Origin: JACCQS01 sp050999295
GTDB lineage: Bacteria > Actinomycetota > Actinomycetes > Mycobacteriales > Geodermatophilaceae
DNA length: 7,618 nucleotides
Reading direction: 5' to 3'
Assembly (NCBI GenBank): GCA_050999295.1
Contig: JBPCPI010000153.1
Coordinates: 1-7,618 of the forward strand
The notes under the pieces were generated by a model that saw only the letters and a list, made by a program, of their open reading frames with translations, did not search any database and was not told the origin of the DNA. This document shows, piece after piece, positions 1 through 7,492 of this stretch (position 1 is its first letter; each line of letters starts with the position of its first letter). The position numbers and the translations under genes were made by a program.

Positions 1-1413
<1,413 letters not shown>

Positions 1414-1496
1414 GCGGACGCACCGGCCGAATGGAAGCGCTGGCCGTCGGAATGCTCTGGCCGCACGGATGCAGGCCCAACCACGCGATAGGCGCT

Positions 1497-2237
1497 CTAG
1501 CCGCGCGAGCGAGACGGTGCTGCGGTCGGTTTCCGGGCGACCGTGATGACATCGCGGTACTTGTCAACGGTGAACTCCCCGGCCGGCCCCCAGGAACTGG
1601 TCTGCCGGGTCGTGACCAGCCCGCTGACGGTGAACGATGACGCCGACCCGGTCGGGGCATGCCTGGCGGCCCCGCCATGGCCAGCCCGGCCTGACCGTGG
1701 TGTTCGTCTGGCGTGCAGGCCGGTTCGGGGCGGAGATACGGTTCGTAACCGCCGGGGACTAGCGGCGTGGTGGATGACCAGATGCCCGTCCGGACGCAGA
1801 ATGCGGCTGAGTTCGCCCAGCCATAGATCCAGCGTCGAGCCGTCGACATGCGGAAAGAAGTCCAGTGAGTACGCCAGCTCCACGCTCGCGTCCGGGACGT
1901 CGCTGAGTCGGTGGTTCACGATCGGCACCGCACGCAGGTCGGGACGGGGGCCCAGTCGATCTCGGATCGCGGTGAGCGTCTCCGCCCGGCGGTCGGCGAC
2001 AATCAGCGTCTGCACGGTGCCGATGATCCGTTCCGCCCACTCGCCGTTACCCGGGCTGACCTCCACGGCGGTGACCCCGATGCCCACGTGTGGGGTGAGG
2101 AACTCCTTGACCAGGGACTCCCGCCACTGCGACAGGGGCTGCGCGGAATGCGCCGCCATGGCGTCCGCCGAATCCCTCGGCCGGCCTGCACCCGCGGGAT
2201 CTGGCCATTCGTCCCCGCACCGCTCGACGCCTGGCAT
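1497..2237 (-). CDS. Class I SAM-dependent methyltransferase, possibly frame-disturbed in its C-terminal half
   Basis: This is a 246-codon frame with a Rossmann methyltransferase fold, probably soluble; the substrate is unknown. The SAM-binding motif I is AVEVSPGNGEWAE (residues 57-69). An acidic strand-2 end follows at LIVADRRAETL (78-88). SVELAYSLDFFPHV (118-131) resembles motif IV, and LSRILRPDGHLVIHH (143-157) is the usual post-motif strand. The ATG at 2237 is chosen because AAGGGGGG (2249-2242) lies just upstream; the next ATG at 2159 has no ribosome binding site. Residues 158-205 (about 1766-1623) look unlike a folded protein, being rich in Arg, Pro and Gly with codons such as TTA, AGA and CGA that are rare in this GC-rich window. 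Recognisable sequence then returns as TTRQTSSWGPAGEFTVDKY (209-227). This pattern suggests two compensating indels or decay. The gene may therefore be non-functional. Confidence 0.75.
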   Translation of the reverse strand: MPGVERCGDEWPDPAGAGRPRDSADAMAAHSAQPLSQWRESLVKEFLTPHVGIGVTAVEVSPGNGEWAERIIGTVQTLIVADRRAETLTAIRDRLGPRPDLRAVPIVNHRLSDVPDASVELAYSLDFFPHVDGSTLDLWLGELSRILRPDGHLVIHHAASPRRLRTVSPPRTGLHARRTPRSGRAGHGGAARHAPTGSASSFTVSGLVTTRQTSSWGPAGEFTVDKYRDVITVARKPTAAPSRSRG

Positions 2238-2706
2238 CAGGCCCCCCTTCCCGAACCCCGGCGGGGCGACGTTGCCCTAGGTCACTTGTGGTAACGATAG
2301 ACCCAACTCGCAGTGACGTGATTCGCCAGATCGGCTATGAGCGACTTCGCGGCGATCCGGTCGCCCAGGTTGCACGCTGGATTCGACGGACCACGTCGCA
2401 CTGGAGGTAGCCAGTGCCTCTGGTTGCGGCCGGACTTGTCGCAGCCATGGCCGAGGGTCGTGAGGACGAGACCGGGCAGGGACGACGATACATACCAGCC
2501 GGGAATTGTATTGGCCTGCATGGACATTGGACGAGTTGGCGCCAGTCGTACGGCCACCAACATGCTCGTCCGCAGGGCCGGCTCACAGACCGGACAACGC
2601 GAGCGTTGCCTCGTAGGCGCCGGGCATCGAGGAACAACTCCGCACGGCGCCGGCCGTGCTCGCGCGGCCGGCCGAGAGCTGCCAACGACAGATCGGCGTA
2701 CTGCGC
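2238..2706. other. 469-base tract without a convincing gene
   Basis: No frame here combines a start, a ribosome binding site, coding-type third-position bias and a recognisable protein family. The interval around 2485-2560 is visibly less GC-rich than the flanking genes. Two short frames look faintly protein-like and overlap on opposite strands: a 40-codon frame from a GTG at 2288 to a TAG at 2410 (+), and the end of a minus frame terminating at 2282. Neither is strong enough to call. The tract may hold eroded genes, the promoter of the downstream methyltransferase and the 3' region of the membrane-protein gene. Confidence 0.5.
2642..2659 (-). terminator. Hairpin downstream of the small membrane-protein gene
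   Basis: GCACGGC (2642-2648) and GCCGTGC (2653-2659) make a perfect 7-bp stem with a 4-base loop, about 48 bases past the stop of the minus-strand membrane-protein gene. No T-rich run follows on that strand. It is a candidate terminator by position only. Confidence 0.25.
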
Positions 2707-3123
2707 CTAGGTACGGCCGCGCGCCCGCAGGGGCAGCCACACGGCCAGGCCCATGATCGCCATCGCCAGCGGAACATGAACGACGGTCAGTCCGTCGGTG
2801 CCCGAGCGAACTGCCGAGCCGAGACCGGTCTCGATGATGATCAGCACGGCGAGCAACACGGTCCCGGTGACGAGATCGCGTCGCGAGCGCAGCCGCACAA
2901 CCGCGACGACGGCCGCTGCGACTGCCAGAGCGATGGCGATGTAGGCGCCCATGGCGTGCACGTCGACCCAGGACCGGTCGGCGTCGCGCTGCAGGAAGAT
3001 CCCGGCCCAAACCCCTTGCAGCAGTACGACCAATGTCGTCAGACCGACGAGAGCACTGAAGAGCGGGCTGCGCTGCCCGCTCGTCTCGAACGTCGCCCGG
3101 CGGTTCGTATCCTCCTGGGTCAT
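2707..3123 (-). CDS. Small four-helix integral membrane protein, DUF6220-like
   Basis: The product is 138 residues with four predicted membrane helices at about 21-44, 54-77, 84-105 and 111-133, and a basic C-terminal tail (PLRARGRT). The layout resembles DUF6220 membrane proteins of actinobacteria: a short N-terminus, His at the start of helix 2 (VDVHAMGAY, His56), His at the start of helix 4 (VVHVPLAM, His116) and an ending like GLAVWLPLRAR. The paired helix-entrance histidines could bind haem or metal, but that is speculation. The function of the family is unknown to me. The ATG at 3123 is favoured over upstream in-frame starts because GAAGGA (3136-3131) lies 7 bases before it and the sequence upstream of it reads as non-coding. 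It is on the same strand as the methyltransferase ending at 3267, separated by 143 bases, so co-transcription is possible but not shown. Confidence 0.82.
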   Translation of the reverse strand: MTQEDTNRRATFETSGQRSPLFSALVGLTTLVVLLQGVWAGIFLQRDADRSWVDVHAMGAYIAIALAVAAAVVAVVRLRSRRDLVTGTVLLAVLIIIETGLGSAVRSGTDGLTVVHVPLAMAIMGLAVWLPLRARGRT

Positions 3124-3191
3124 GGTGGCGTCCTTCGCTGTGACGGGAGCCGATGACTGCTCTCGCCGAGTCTCGCCTATTCGGGCACTGA

Positions 3192-3244
3192 AGTGGTCAC
3201 ATACGACGGCTGTACGACGCCCGAGTCTGCCGTTATTGACCACT
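3192..3244. repeat. Nested inverted repeat between methyltransferase and membrane-protein genes
   Basis: The outer arms AGTGGTCA (3192-3199) and TGACCACT (3237-3244) are perfect inverted repeats. Inside them ACGGC (3206-3210) pairs with GCCGT (3229-3233), leaving an 18-base loop. The structure starts 22 bases past the stop of the upstream methyltransferase and ends 68 bases before the membrane-protein start. It could be a terminator, an operator or an mRNA hairpin. There is no T-tract to decide for a terminator. Confidence 0.4.
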
Positions 3245-3266
3245 CCAGGACCAGGCGCTGCGGTAC

Positions 3267-4133
3267 CTAGGTCCGGGTCGCGACGGTGATCAGGTACTCC
3301 ATCTCGAACCGCGCCTGGTCCTCGGTGCCCAGGTTCCACTCGCGACAGAACGCGTCCAGGGCGGCGTCGAACTCGGCTTCACGCCGGTTGTTTGCCGCGT
3401 TCTTGCGGGTGGTGATGGTCGGACCGTAGCGCTGCTTGAAGTGCTCGCCGTACGCGAGCGGGTGCTGGAAGGCGGTCACCTCGAGCGCTTGACGGTCCAG
3501 GGCCGTGAACGAGACGCGGTCACCGAACAGGGTGCGGAGGTGTTCCTCGGAACCCCACAGCGGAGGCGGCTGGGCTCCCGGCGGTGGCGTCGGCGCGAAC
3601 GGTCCCATCGTTCGGAACAGCGACCCGATCATCCCCTCCGGAGTCCAGCTGAGCAGCCCGATCTTCCCGCCGGGGCGGCAGACGCGCACGAGTTCGTCGG
3701 CGACCTGCTGATGGTGCGGGGCGAACATCGCGCCGATGCAGGACATGACGACATCGAAGTCCTCATCGGGGAAGGGCAGGTTCTCCGCGTCGGCCACTTT
3801 CCACTCCAGTTGCACGCCAGCGGCCTTCGCCCGGTCCCGACCGGCATCCAGCAGTTCTGGGGTCAGATCACTGGCCACGACGGCTGCACCGAGTTGAGCG
3901 GCGGGAATCGAGGCATTACCGGTACCGGCACCGACGTCGAGAACCGTGTCCTCGGCGCGTATCCCACAGTCCTGAACCAGGACCGGTCCGAGCGGGAGCA
4001 GAAAGGTCTCCACCATCGAGGGGTAATCGCCTGAGGCCCACATCGCCCGGTGTCTTGCCTTGAGTTGTTCGTCGGCGGTACTCCCGTCGGAAGTGCCTCC
4101 TGCGCCTGGATTGAGCTGTTCGGTGGTGGACAT
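3267..4133 (-). CDS. Class I SAM-dependent methyltransferase, UbiE-like
   Basis: The product is 288 residues, soluble, and transfers a methyl group from S-adenosylmethionine to an unidentified small molecule. Motif I is VLDVGAGTGNAS (residues 64-75). Motif II region ASDLTPELLDAG (87-98) carries the acidic residue that would bind the SAM ribose. Motif III is ADAENLPFPDEDFDVV (114-129), followed by RVCRPGGKIGLLSW (150-163). This matches the Methyltransf_11/25 type seen in UbiE/COQ5-like enzymes, followed by a C-terminal half that probably shapes the substrate pocket. The ATG at 4133 is chosen over the frame-opening ATG at 4157 because GAAGGAG (4147-4141) sits 7 bases upstream. No disruption is visible. 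It diverges from the truncated oxidoreductase, whose homology begins only about 45 bases away, so its promoter lies within or beside that remnant. The substrate cannot be inferred. Confidence 0.92.
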   Translation of the reverse strand: MSTTEQLNPGAGGTSDGSTADEQLKARHRAMWASGDYPSMVETFLLPLGPVLVQDCGIRAEDTVLDVGAGTGNASIPAAQLGAAVVASDLTPELLDAGRDRAKAAGVQLEWKVADAENLPFPDEDFDVVMSCIGAMFAPHHQQVADELVRVCRPGGKIGLLSWTPEGMIGSLFRTMGPFAPTPPPGAQPPPLWGSEEHLRTLFGDRVSFTALDRQALEVTAFQHPLAYGEHFKQRYGPTITTRKNAANNRREAEFDAALDAFCREWNLGTEDQARFEMEYLITVATRT

Positions 4134-4173
4134 CTGAGCTCTCCTTCGAGTACGCATCGGAATGTGCGGACCG

Positions 4174-4202
4174 AAGCTACGCTCTGGTCATTGACCTGTC
4201 GT
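4174..4202 (-). promoter_or_regulatory. Weak candidate promoter of the 3267-4133 methyltransferase
   Basis: On the minus strand, ACGACA (4202-4197) and TAGCTT (4179-4174) are spaced by 17 bases. The second fits the actinomycete TANNNT -10 pattern; the first matches TTGACA at only four positions. The spacer contains the palindrome GGTCATTGACC (4186-4196). The site lies inside the start of the truncated oxidoreductase frame, so it may be chance coding sequence. Confidence 0.22.
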
Positions 4203-5329
4203 TGCTGCGCAGCACGACGGTCAGCCCCGACAAGCACACCGTCCGCGTCGATGCCGGCTGCACGTGGGGGGATGTCGACCACGCCACGGTTGCCTTCGGC
4301 ATGGCCACTCCGTCGGGCTTCCTCGCTTCCACCGGTGTGGCCGGCCTGACACTCGGCGGCGGGATCGGGTACCTGTCCCGGCGCTTCGGATTGACGGTCG
4401 ACAACCTGCTCACTGCTGACGTCGTCCTCGCCGATGGCTCGTTCGTGACGGCCCGCGAGGGTGCGCACAGCGACCTGTTCTGGGCCCTGCGGGGCGGGGG
4501 CGGGAACTTCGGCGTTGTCACGTCATTCACCTTCGCCTGCCATGACATCGGTGAAGCCGGCACGATCATCGGTGGACCGGTGCTCTACGACTTCGCCGAC
4601 ACGGCCGAAGTCATGCGCTGGTACCGGGAGTTGCTTCCGTCCCTGCCCGAGGAGCTCAGTGGTTGGCTCGGGCTGATCACCATCCCGCCCGCCCCGCCGT
4701 TCCCGGAGGAACTGTGGGGGCGCAAGGCCTGCGCCATCGTGTGGTGCTACACCGGATCCCACGACCGGGCCGAGGCTGTCCTCGAGCCGATCAAGTCGTA
4801 CGGCACGCCGCTGCTGGTCGGCTTGCGCGACATGCCGTTCAACGTGCTGCAGTCCGCGTTCGACGGCCTCTATCCGGCTGGCCTGCAATGGTATTGGCGG
4901 GCGGACTTCTTCAACGAGATCTCCGACACAGCGATCGAGGTGCATTGCCGGTACGGCGCGCAGCTCCCGACCGGCCACTCCACCATGCACCTGTATCCCA
5001 TCGACGGTGCGGCCAGCCGGGTGTCCGAGGAGGAGACAGCCTTCGCCTATCGCGATGGCGGCTGGGCCGGGGTGATCGTCGGTGTCGACCCGGACCCGGC
5101 AAATGCCGAAGCCATCTGGCAATGGGCTCGGTCCTATTGGGAGGAGCTGCACCCGACGTCGGCCGGTGGTGCGTACGTCAACTTCATGATGGACGAGGGG
5201 CAGGACCGGGTACGCGCCGCCTACCGCGGAAACTATGAACGCCTGGCCCAGGTCAAGGACCGCTACGACCCGGACAACATCTTCCATATCAATCAGAACA
5301 TCCAGCCTGCCAACGGATCCCGTTCCTAG
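4202..5329 (+). CDS. FAD-linked oxidoreductase (berberine bridge enzyme-like), 5'-truncated, probable pseudogene
   Basis: The intact family (about 450-500 residues) oxidises small molecules using FAD held in a PCMH domain, with a C-terminal BBE motif. This frame gives 375 residues from the TTG at 4202. LGGGIGYLSRRFGL (residues 51-64) and WALRGGGGNFGVVT (94-107) are FAD-domain signatures. YRGNYERLAQVKDRYDPDN (341-359) and the closing FHINQNI mark the BBE motif. Homology-like sequence extends back to YALVIDLSLLRS at about 4178, with no ATG or GTG and no ribosome binding site. The preceding ~80 residues, which should include the RGGGHN-type loop with the flavin-linked His, are absent, and the sequence further upstream belongs to the divergent methyltransferase. 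The position where bicovalent members have Cys (T-C-P-x-x-G) reads F-L-A-S-T-G here, so no second flavin link is expected. The rest of the frame is uninterrupted. The family is certain; function is unlikely. Confidence 0.85.
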   Translation: MLRSTTVSPDKHTVRVDAGCTWGDVDHATVAFGMATPSGFLASTGVAGLTLGGGIGYLSRRFGLTVDNLLTADVVLADGSFVTAREGAHSDLFWALRGGGGNFGVVTSFTFACHDIGEAGTIIGGPVLYDFADTAEVMRWYRELLPSLPEELSGWLGLITIPPAPPFPEELWGRKACAIVWCYTGSHDRAEAVLEPIKSYGTPLLVGLRDMPFNVLQSAFDGLYPAGLQWYWRADFFNEISDTAIEVHCRYGAQLPTGHSTMHLYPIDGAASRVSEEETAFAYRDGGWAGVIVGVDPDPANAEAIWQWARSYWEELHPTSAGGAYVNFMMDEGQDRVRAAYRGNYERLAQVKDRYDPDNIFHINQNIQPANGSRS

Positions 5330-5345
5330 CCCGGAGCATGACGGG

Positions 5346-5364
5346 GCCGGGTAGCCGCCCCGGC
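5346..5364 (+). terminator. Small GC hairpin after the oxidoreductase frame
   Basis: GCCGGG (5346-5351) pairs with CCCGGC (5359-5364) around a 7-base loop, 16 bases past the stop codon. The position suits a terminator, but no T-tract follows. Confidence 0.25.
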
Positions 5365-5419
5365 GACGAGCAGTTCTGCCGCACCCCGGCCACTCTTTCG
5401 CGCGGCTTCGCCCGGCCGC

Positions 5420-5491
5420 TCGTACGAGTTCCTCTCGGTGTGGCGGGTTGCGGGCACTGTCGATGAGGTCACGGCGGTCCTGGCTGATGCG
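5420..5491 (+). pseudogene. Fragment of an SRPBCC (START/Bet v1-like) protein gene
   Basis: Frame 5420-5491 reads SYEFLSVWRVAGTVDEV followed by TAVLADA. From memory this closely matches the N-terminal strand and helix of actinobacterial SRPBCC/polyketide-cyclase-like proteins, in which a W-R-V-x-G-T-V-x-E-V stretch precedes a D-A-x-x-x-x-R-W-W segment. The frame has no start codon or ribosome binding site ahead of the motif; the codon before Tyr is Ser. The expected R-W-W continuation is missing: the similarity stops after ADA at 5491, about 30 bases before the palindrome at 5522. It looks like a piece of a gene broken at both ends. Only 24 residues support this, so the assignment is moderate. 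Confidence 0.5.
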
Positions 5492-5521
5492 GTTCCCGCG
5501 ACTTCAGCGGAGCCCAACCCC

Positions 5522-5596
5522 CAGTTGATCATCGGAGTATCGGGGGTTCTTGAGGTAAAATTGGTGATCAAACCCCAACTTTCCGATGATCAACTG
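5522..5596. repeat. Long nested palindrome with three TGATCA sites
   Basis: CAGTTGATCATCGGA (5522-5536) and TCCGATGATCAACTG (5582-5596) are perfect 15-base inverted repeats. Between them GGGGTT (5543-5548) pairs with AACCCC (5571-5576), extendable by TGA/TCA (5551-5553 with 5568-5570) past a 2-base bulge. The whole 75 bases can fold into one hairpin with a 14-base loop. TGATCA occurs at 5526, 5565 and 5587. It lies between convergent genes, so it could act as a two-way terminator, but its length and organisation suggest a dispersed palindromic repeat or a small non-autonomous element. Whether it recurs in the genome cannot be seen here. Confidence 0.7.
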
Positions 5597-5627
5597 CAGC
5601 CCGGCCGGATGTCGCCCTCCTCGACAA

Positions 5628-5643
5628 CGACCCCGTGGGGTCG
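5628..5643 (-). terminator. Hairpin downstream of the helicase gene
   Basis: CGACCCC (5628-5634) and GGGGTCG (5637-5643) form a compact stem, effectively six base pairs capped by a four-base loop, 53 bases past the helicase stop. It lies in the convergent interval and lacks a T-tract, so it is a candidate only. Confidence 0.35.
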
Positions 5644-5695
5644 GCGTGACAGAAGGGTGTTGCTGCGGAACGGCTTTTCACCTGGGAGAAACGGG

Positions 5696-7198
5696 TCAGT
5701 AGCTGCGGGCCGTACGGCGTCCGCGCGGTGAACCGGAGCGACTGTGCCCCGCCTCGGAACGTCCGACCGCGCCACCGGCGATCCGGGCGCTTGCCGGTGC
5801 CGCACTTCTGGGGGAAGCAGAACCGCGACCGGCGCCGCGGTAGCCGGGGGTACGGGATTGGCCCCCGCTTGATGAGGTCGAGGGCCCCTTGCGACCGGGA
5901 GTTCCGCTGCGCCGCGGGCCTGCGCTACGGGGATGGCGACGGGTCTCGGTGTCGGCTGGGCCAGCGGCCAGGGCGATGCCGCTCGGGCGGCGGGCGCCGG
6001 TCAGCGAGGCGAGGTCGGCATCGCCCGGACGGGCGAAGCTGCGCGTCGGCGCGACGCCGGCCTTGTGGGTCATCTGGTCGACCTCGCGCCGCTGGTGTGG
6101 CAGGACGAGAGTCAGCACGGTCCCGGACTCACCCGCGCGCGCCGTACGCCCGGCCCGGTGCAGGTAGTCCTTGGGGTCGGCCGGCGGATCGACGTGTACG
6201 ACCAGGCCGACGTTGTCGACGTGGATGCCACGGGCGGCGACGTCGGTGGCGATCAGGACGGGGACGAGACCGTCCTTGAACTGGTTCAGCGTTCGGGTGC
6301 GCTGGCCCTGGGACTTGCCGCCGTGCAGGGAGCCGGCGCGTACGCCGACCTGCCCGAGCTTCTTGGCCAGGCGGTCGGCACCGTGCTTGGTACGTACGAA
6401 GAACATCGTCCGGCCGTCCCGGGAGGCGATCTCGCTCACAACGTCGAGCTTGTCATCGGCCGACACGGTGATCACGTGGTGATCCATCTCCTCGACCCCG
6501 GCGGTTGCGGGGGCGACCGAGTGGGTGACGGGGTGGGACAGGTACTGGCGGACCAGCTTGTCGACGTCGCCGTCGAGGGTGGCCGAGAACAGCAGTCGCT
6601 GACCGCCGGGACGTACCTGGTCCAGGAGCTTGCGCACCTGGGGCAGGAAGCCCATGTCGGCCATGTGGTCGGCCTCGTCCAGGATCGCGATCGAGACATC
6701 GCCGAGGTCGCAGGCGCGCTGGCTGATCAGGTCGTTGAGCCGCCCCGGGGTGGCGACCAGGAGGTCGACGCCGCGGCGCAGTGCGTCGATCTGCCGGCCG
6801 AACGGCATGCCGCCGACGACGTTCCGTACGCACAGGCCGAGCGTGGTGGCGTACGGCTCGACGGCCTCGCAGACCTGCATGGCGAGCTCACGGGTCGGGA
6901 CCAGAACGAGGGCGCGCGGGCGTTTCGGGGCAGTGCTGCCCTGGGTGAGCCGGACGAGCGTCGGCAGTCCGAAGGCGAGCGTCTTGCCGGAGCCGGTCTG
7001 GCCGCGGCCGAGGACGTCCCTGCCAGCCAGGATGTCCGGGATGGTCGCGGATTGGATGGGAAAGGGTTCGGTGAGGCCACGCCGGTGCAGCGTGGTCACG
7101 ATGTTTGCGGGGAGCCCGAGGGCGGCGAAGCTCGGCGGGGCCGAGTTGGGCAGCCGGGACGTGGGCAGGGTGGGGCGGGCAGGGTCGAACTGAGACAA
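5696..7198 (-). CDS. DEAD-box ATP-dependent RNA helicase (RhlE/CsdA-like)
   Basis: This 500-residue cytosolic enzyme unwinds RNA duplexes using ATP; relatives act in cold adaptation, ribosome assembly and mRNA decay. The canonical motifs appear in order: Q motif (F24 with FPIQ 46-49), Walker A GQTGSGKT (66-73), PTRELA (101-106), TPGR (150-153), DEAD (174-177), SAT (205-207), MFFVRTKHG (265-273), ATDVAARG (317-324) and HRAGRTARAG (347-356). The two RecA-like domains end near residue 380. A tail of about 120 residues rich in Arg, Gly, Ser and Pro follows and probably binds RNA without folding. The start is the TTG at 7198: GGAGGA (7213-7208) lies 9 bases upstream, and an in-frame TGA occurs shortly before it with no ATG or GTG between. 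The enzyme looks complete and functional. It is preceded by a long leader and is convergent with the oxidoreductase remnant. Confidence 0.96.
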   Translation of the reverse strand: MSQFDPARPTLPTSRLPNSAPPSFAALGLPANIVTTLHRRGLTEPFPIQSATIPDILAGRDVLGRGQTGSGKTLAFGLPTLVRLTQGSTAPKRPRALVLVPTRELAMQVCEAVEPYATTLGLCVRNVVGGMPFGRQIDALRRGVDLLVATPGRLNDLISQRACDLGDVSIAILDEADHMADMGFLPQVRKLLDQVRPGGQRLLFSATLDGDVDKLVRQYLSHPVTHSVAPATAGVEEMDHHVITVSADDKLDVVSEIASRDGRTMFFVRTKHGADRLAKKLGQVGVRAGSLHGGKSQGQRTRTLNQFKDGLVPVLIATDVAARGIHVDNVGLVVHVDPPADPKDYLHRAGRTARAGESGTVLTLVLPHQRREVDQMTHKAGVAPTRSFARPGDADLASLTGARRPSGIALAAGPADTETRRHPRSAGPRRSGTPGRKGPSTSSSGGQSRTPGYRGAGRGSASPRSAAPASARIAGGAVGRSEAGHSRSGSPRGRRTARSY

Positions 7199-7207
7199 AG
7201 TAGGTAG

Positions 7208-7213
7208 TCCTCC
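7208..7213 (-). promoter_or_regulatory. Ribosome binding site that fixes the helicase TTG start
   Basis: GGAGGA on the minus strand lies 9 bases before TTG (7198-7196). Because the frame is closed by TGA slightly further upstream, this site supports the unusual TTG start. Confidence 0.75.
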
Positions 7214-7462
7214 AGGACGAATGGCACGTCACTGGCGATCCACGCTGCGGTGTCACTCACGCGGCGGAGAAACGAAAAGGACGGGCCCAGCGCAAGGTGC
7301 GCTATGGCAGTACATCGGAGCTGAAACTCTCGAATCCGCATCCGACCGGCCCGCGAGGTGCGCGAGCAACATCACCGACGGTACGGCACCCCGCCGACAA
7401 AGCCCGGATCGGGCCCTCATCAGCCAGGTGACCCTGCGCACAGGTCGACCCCACCCCCTCCG

Positions 7463-7480
7463 CGGTTATGCGCATAACCG
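7463..7480. repeat. Perfect 18-bp palindrome
   Basis: CGGTTATGCGCATAACCG equals its own reverse complement. It lies 265 bases upstream of the helicase start and about 60 bases before the transposase-like ATG. A spacer-free palindrome of this length suits a dimeric repressor operator or a recombinase/transposase target. The sequence alone does not say which. Confidence 0.6.
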
Positions 7481-7492
7481 TGACCCTGCGGC

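Larger units (their letters stand above)
5330..5695. other. Intergenic tract between convergent genes: gene remnant, palindrome, hairpins
   Basis: These 366 bases separate the end of the oxidoreductase frame from the end of the helicase gene. They contain a short SRPBCC-like coding fragment (5420-5491), a long nested palindrome (5522-5596) and two small GC hairpins (5346-5364 and 5628-5643). No complete gene is present. Confidence 0.6.

Noticed and set aside
1543..2280. 245-codon plus frame opposite the first methyltransferase
   Set aside because: The minus frame holds the SAM-binding motif and a good ribosome binding site; the plus frame is rich in Ser/Arg/Pro with no domain.
2282..3010. 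242-codon minus frame covering the gap and part of the membrane protein
   Set aside because: Its upstream part is an Arg-rich out-of-frame reading of the membrane-protein gene, and the rest has no recognisable homology.
3124..3339. Upstream extension of the membrane-protein gene to 3339
   Set aside because: The extension overlaps the end of the methyltransferase gene, is not coding-like, and a clear ribosome binding site favours the ATG at 3123.
4134..4157. ATG at 4157 as the start of the second methyltransferase
   Set aside because: The extra residues MRTRRRAQ cover the ribosome binding site GAAGGAG that serves the ATG at 4133.
5438..5731. 97-codon plus frame as a complete small gene
   Set aside because: Only its first ~18 codons plus upstream residues resemble a protein family; the frame then runs through the palindrome and antisense of the helicase tail.
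5933..7207. 424-codon plus-strand frame opposite the helicase
   Set aside because: It lies wholly antisense to a helicase with all canonical motifs and shows no family signature; long antisense frames are common in GC-rich genes.
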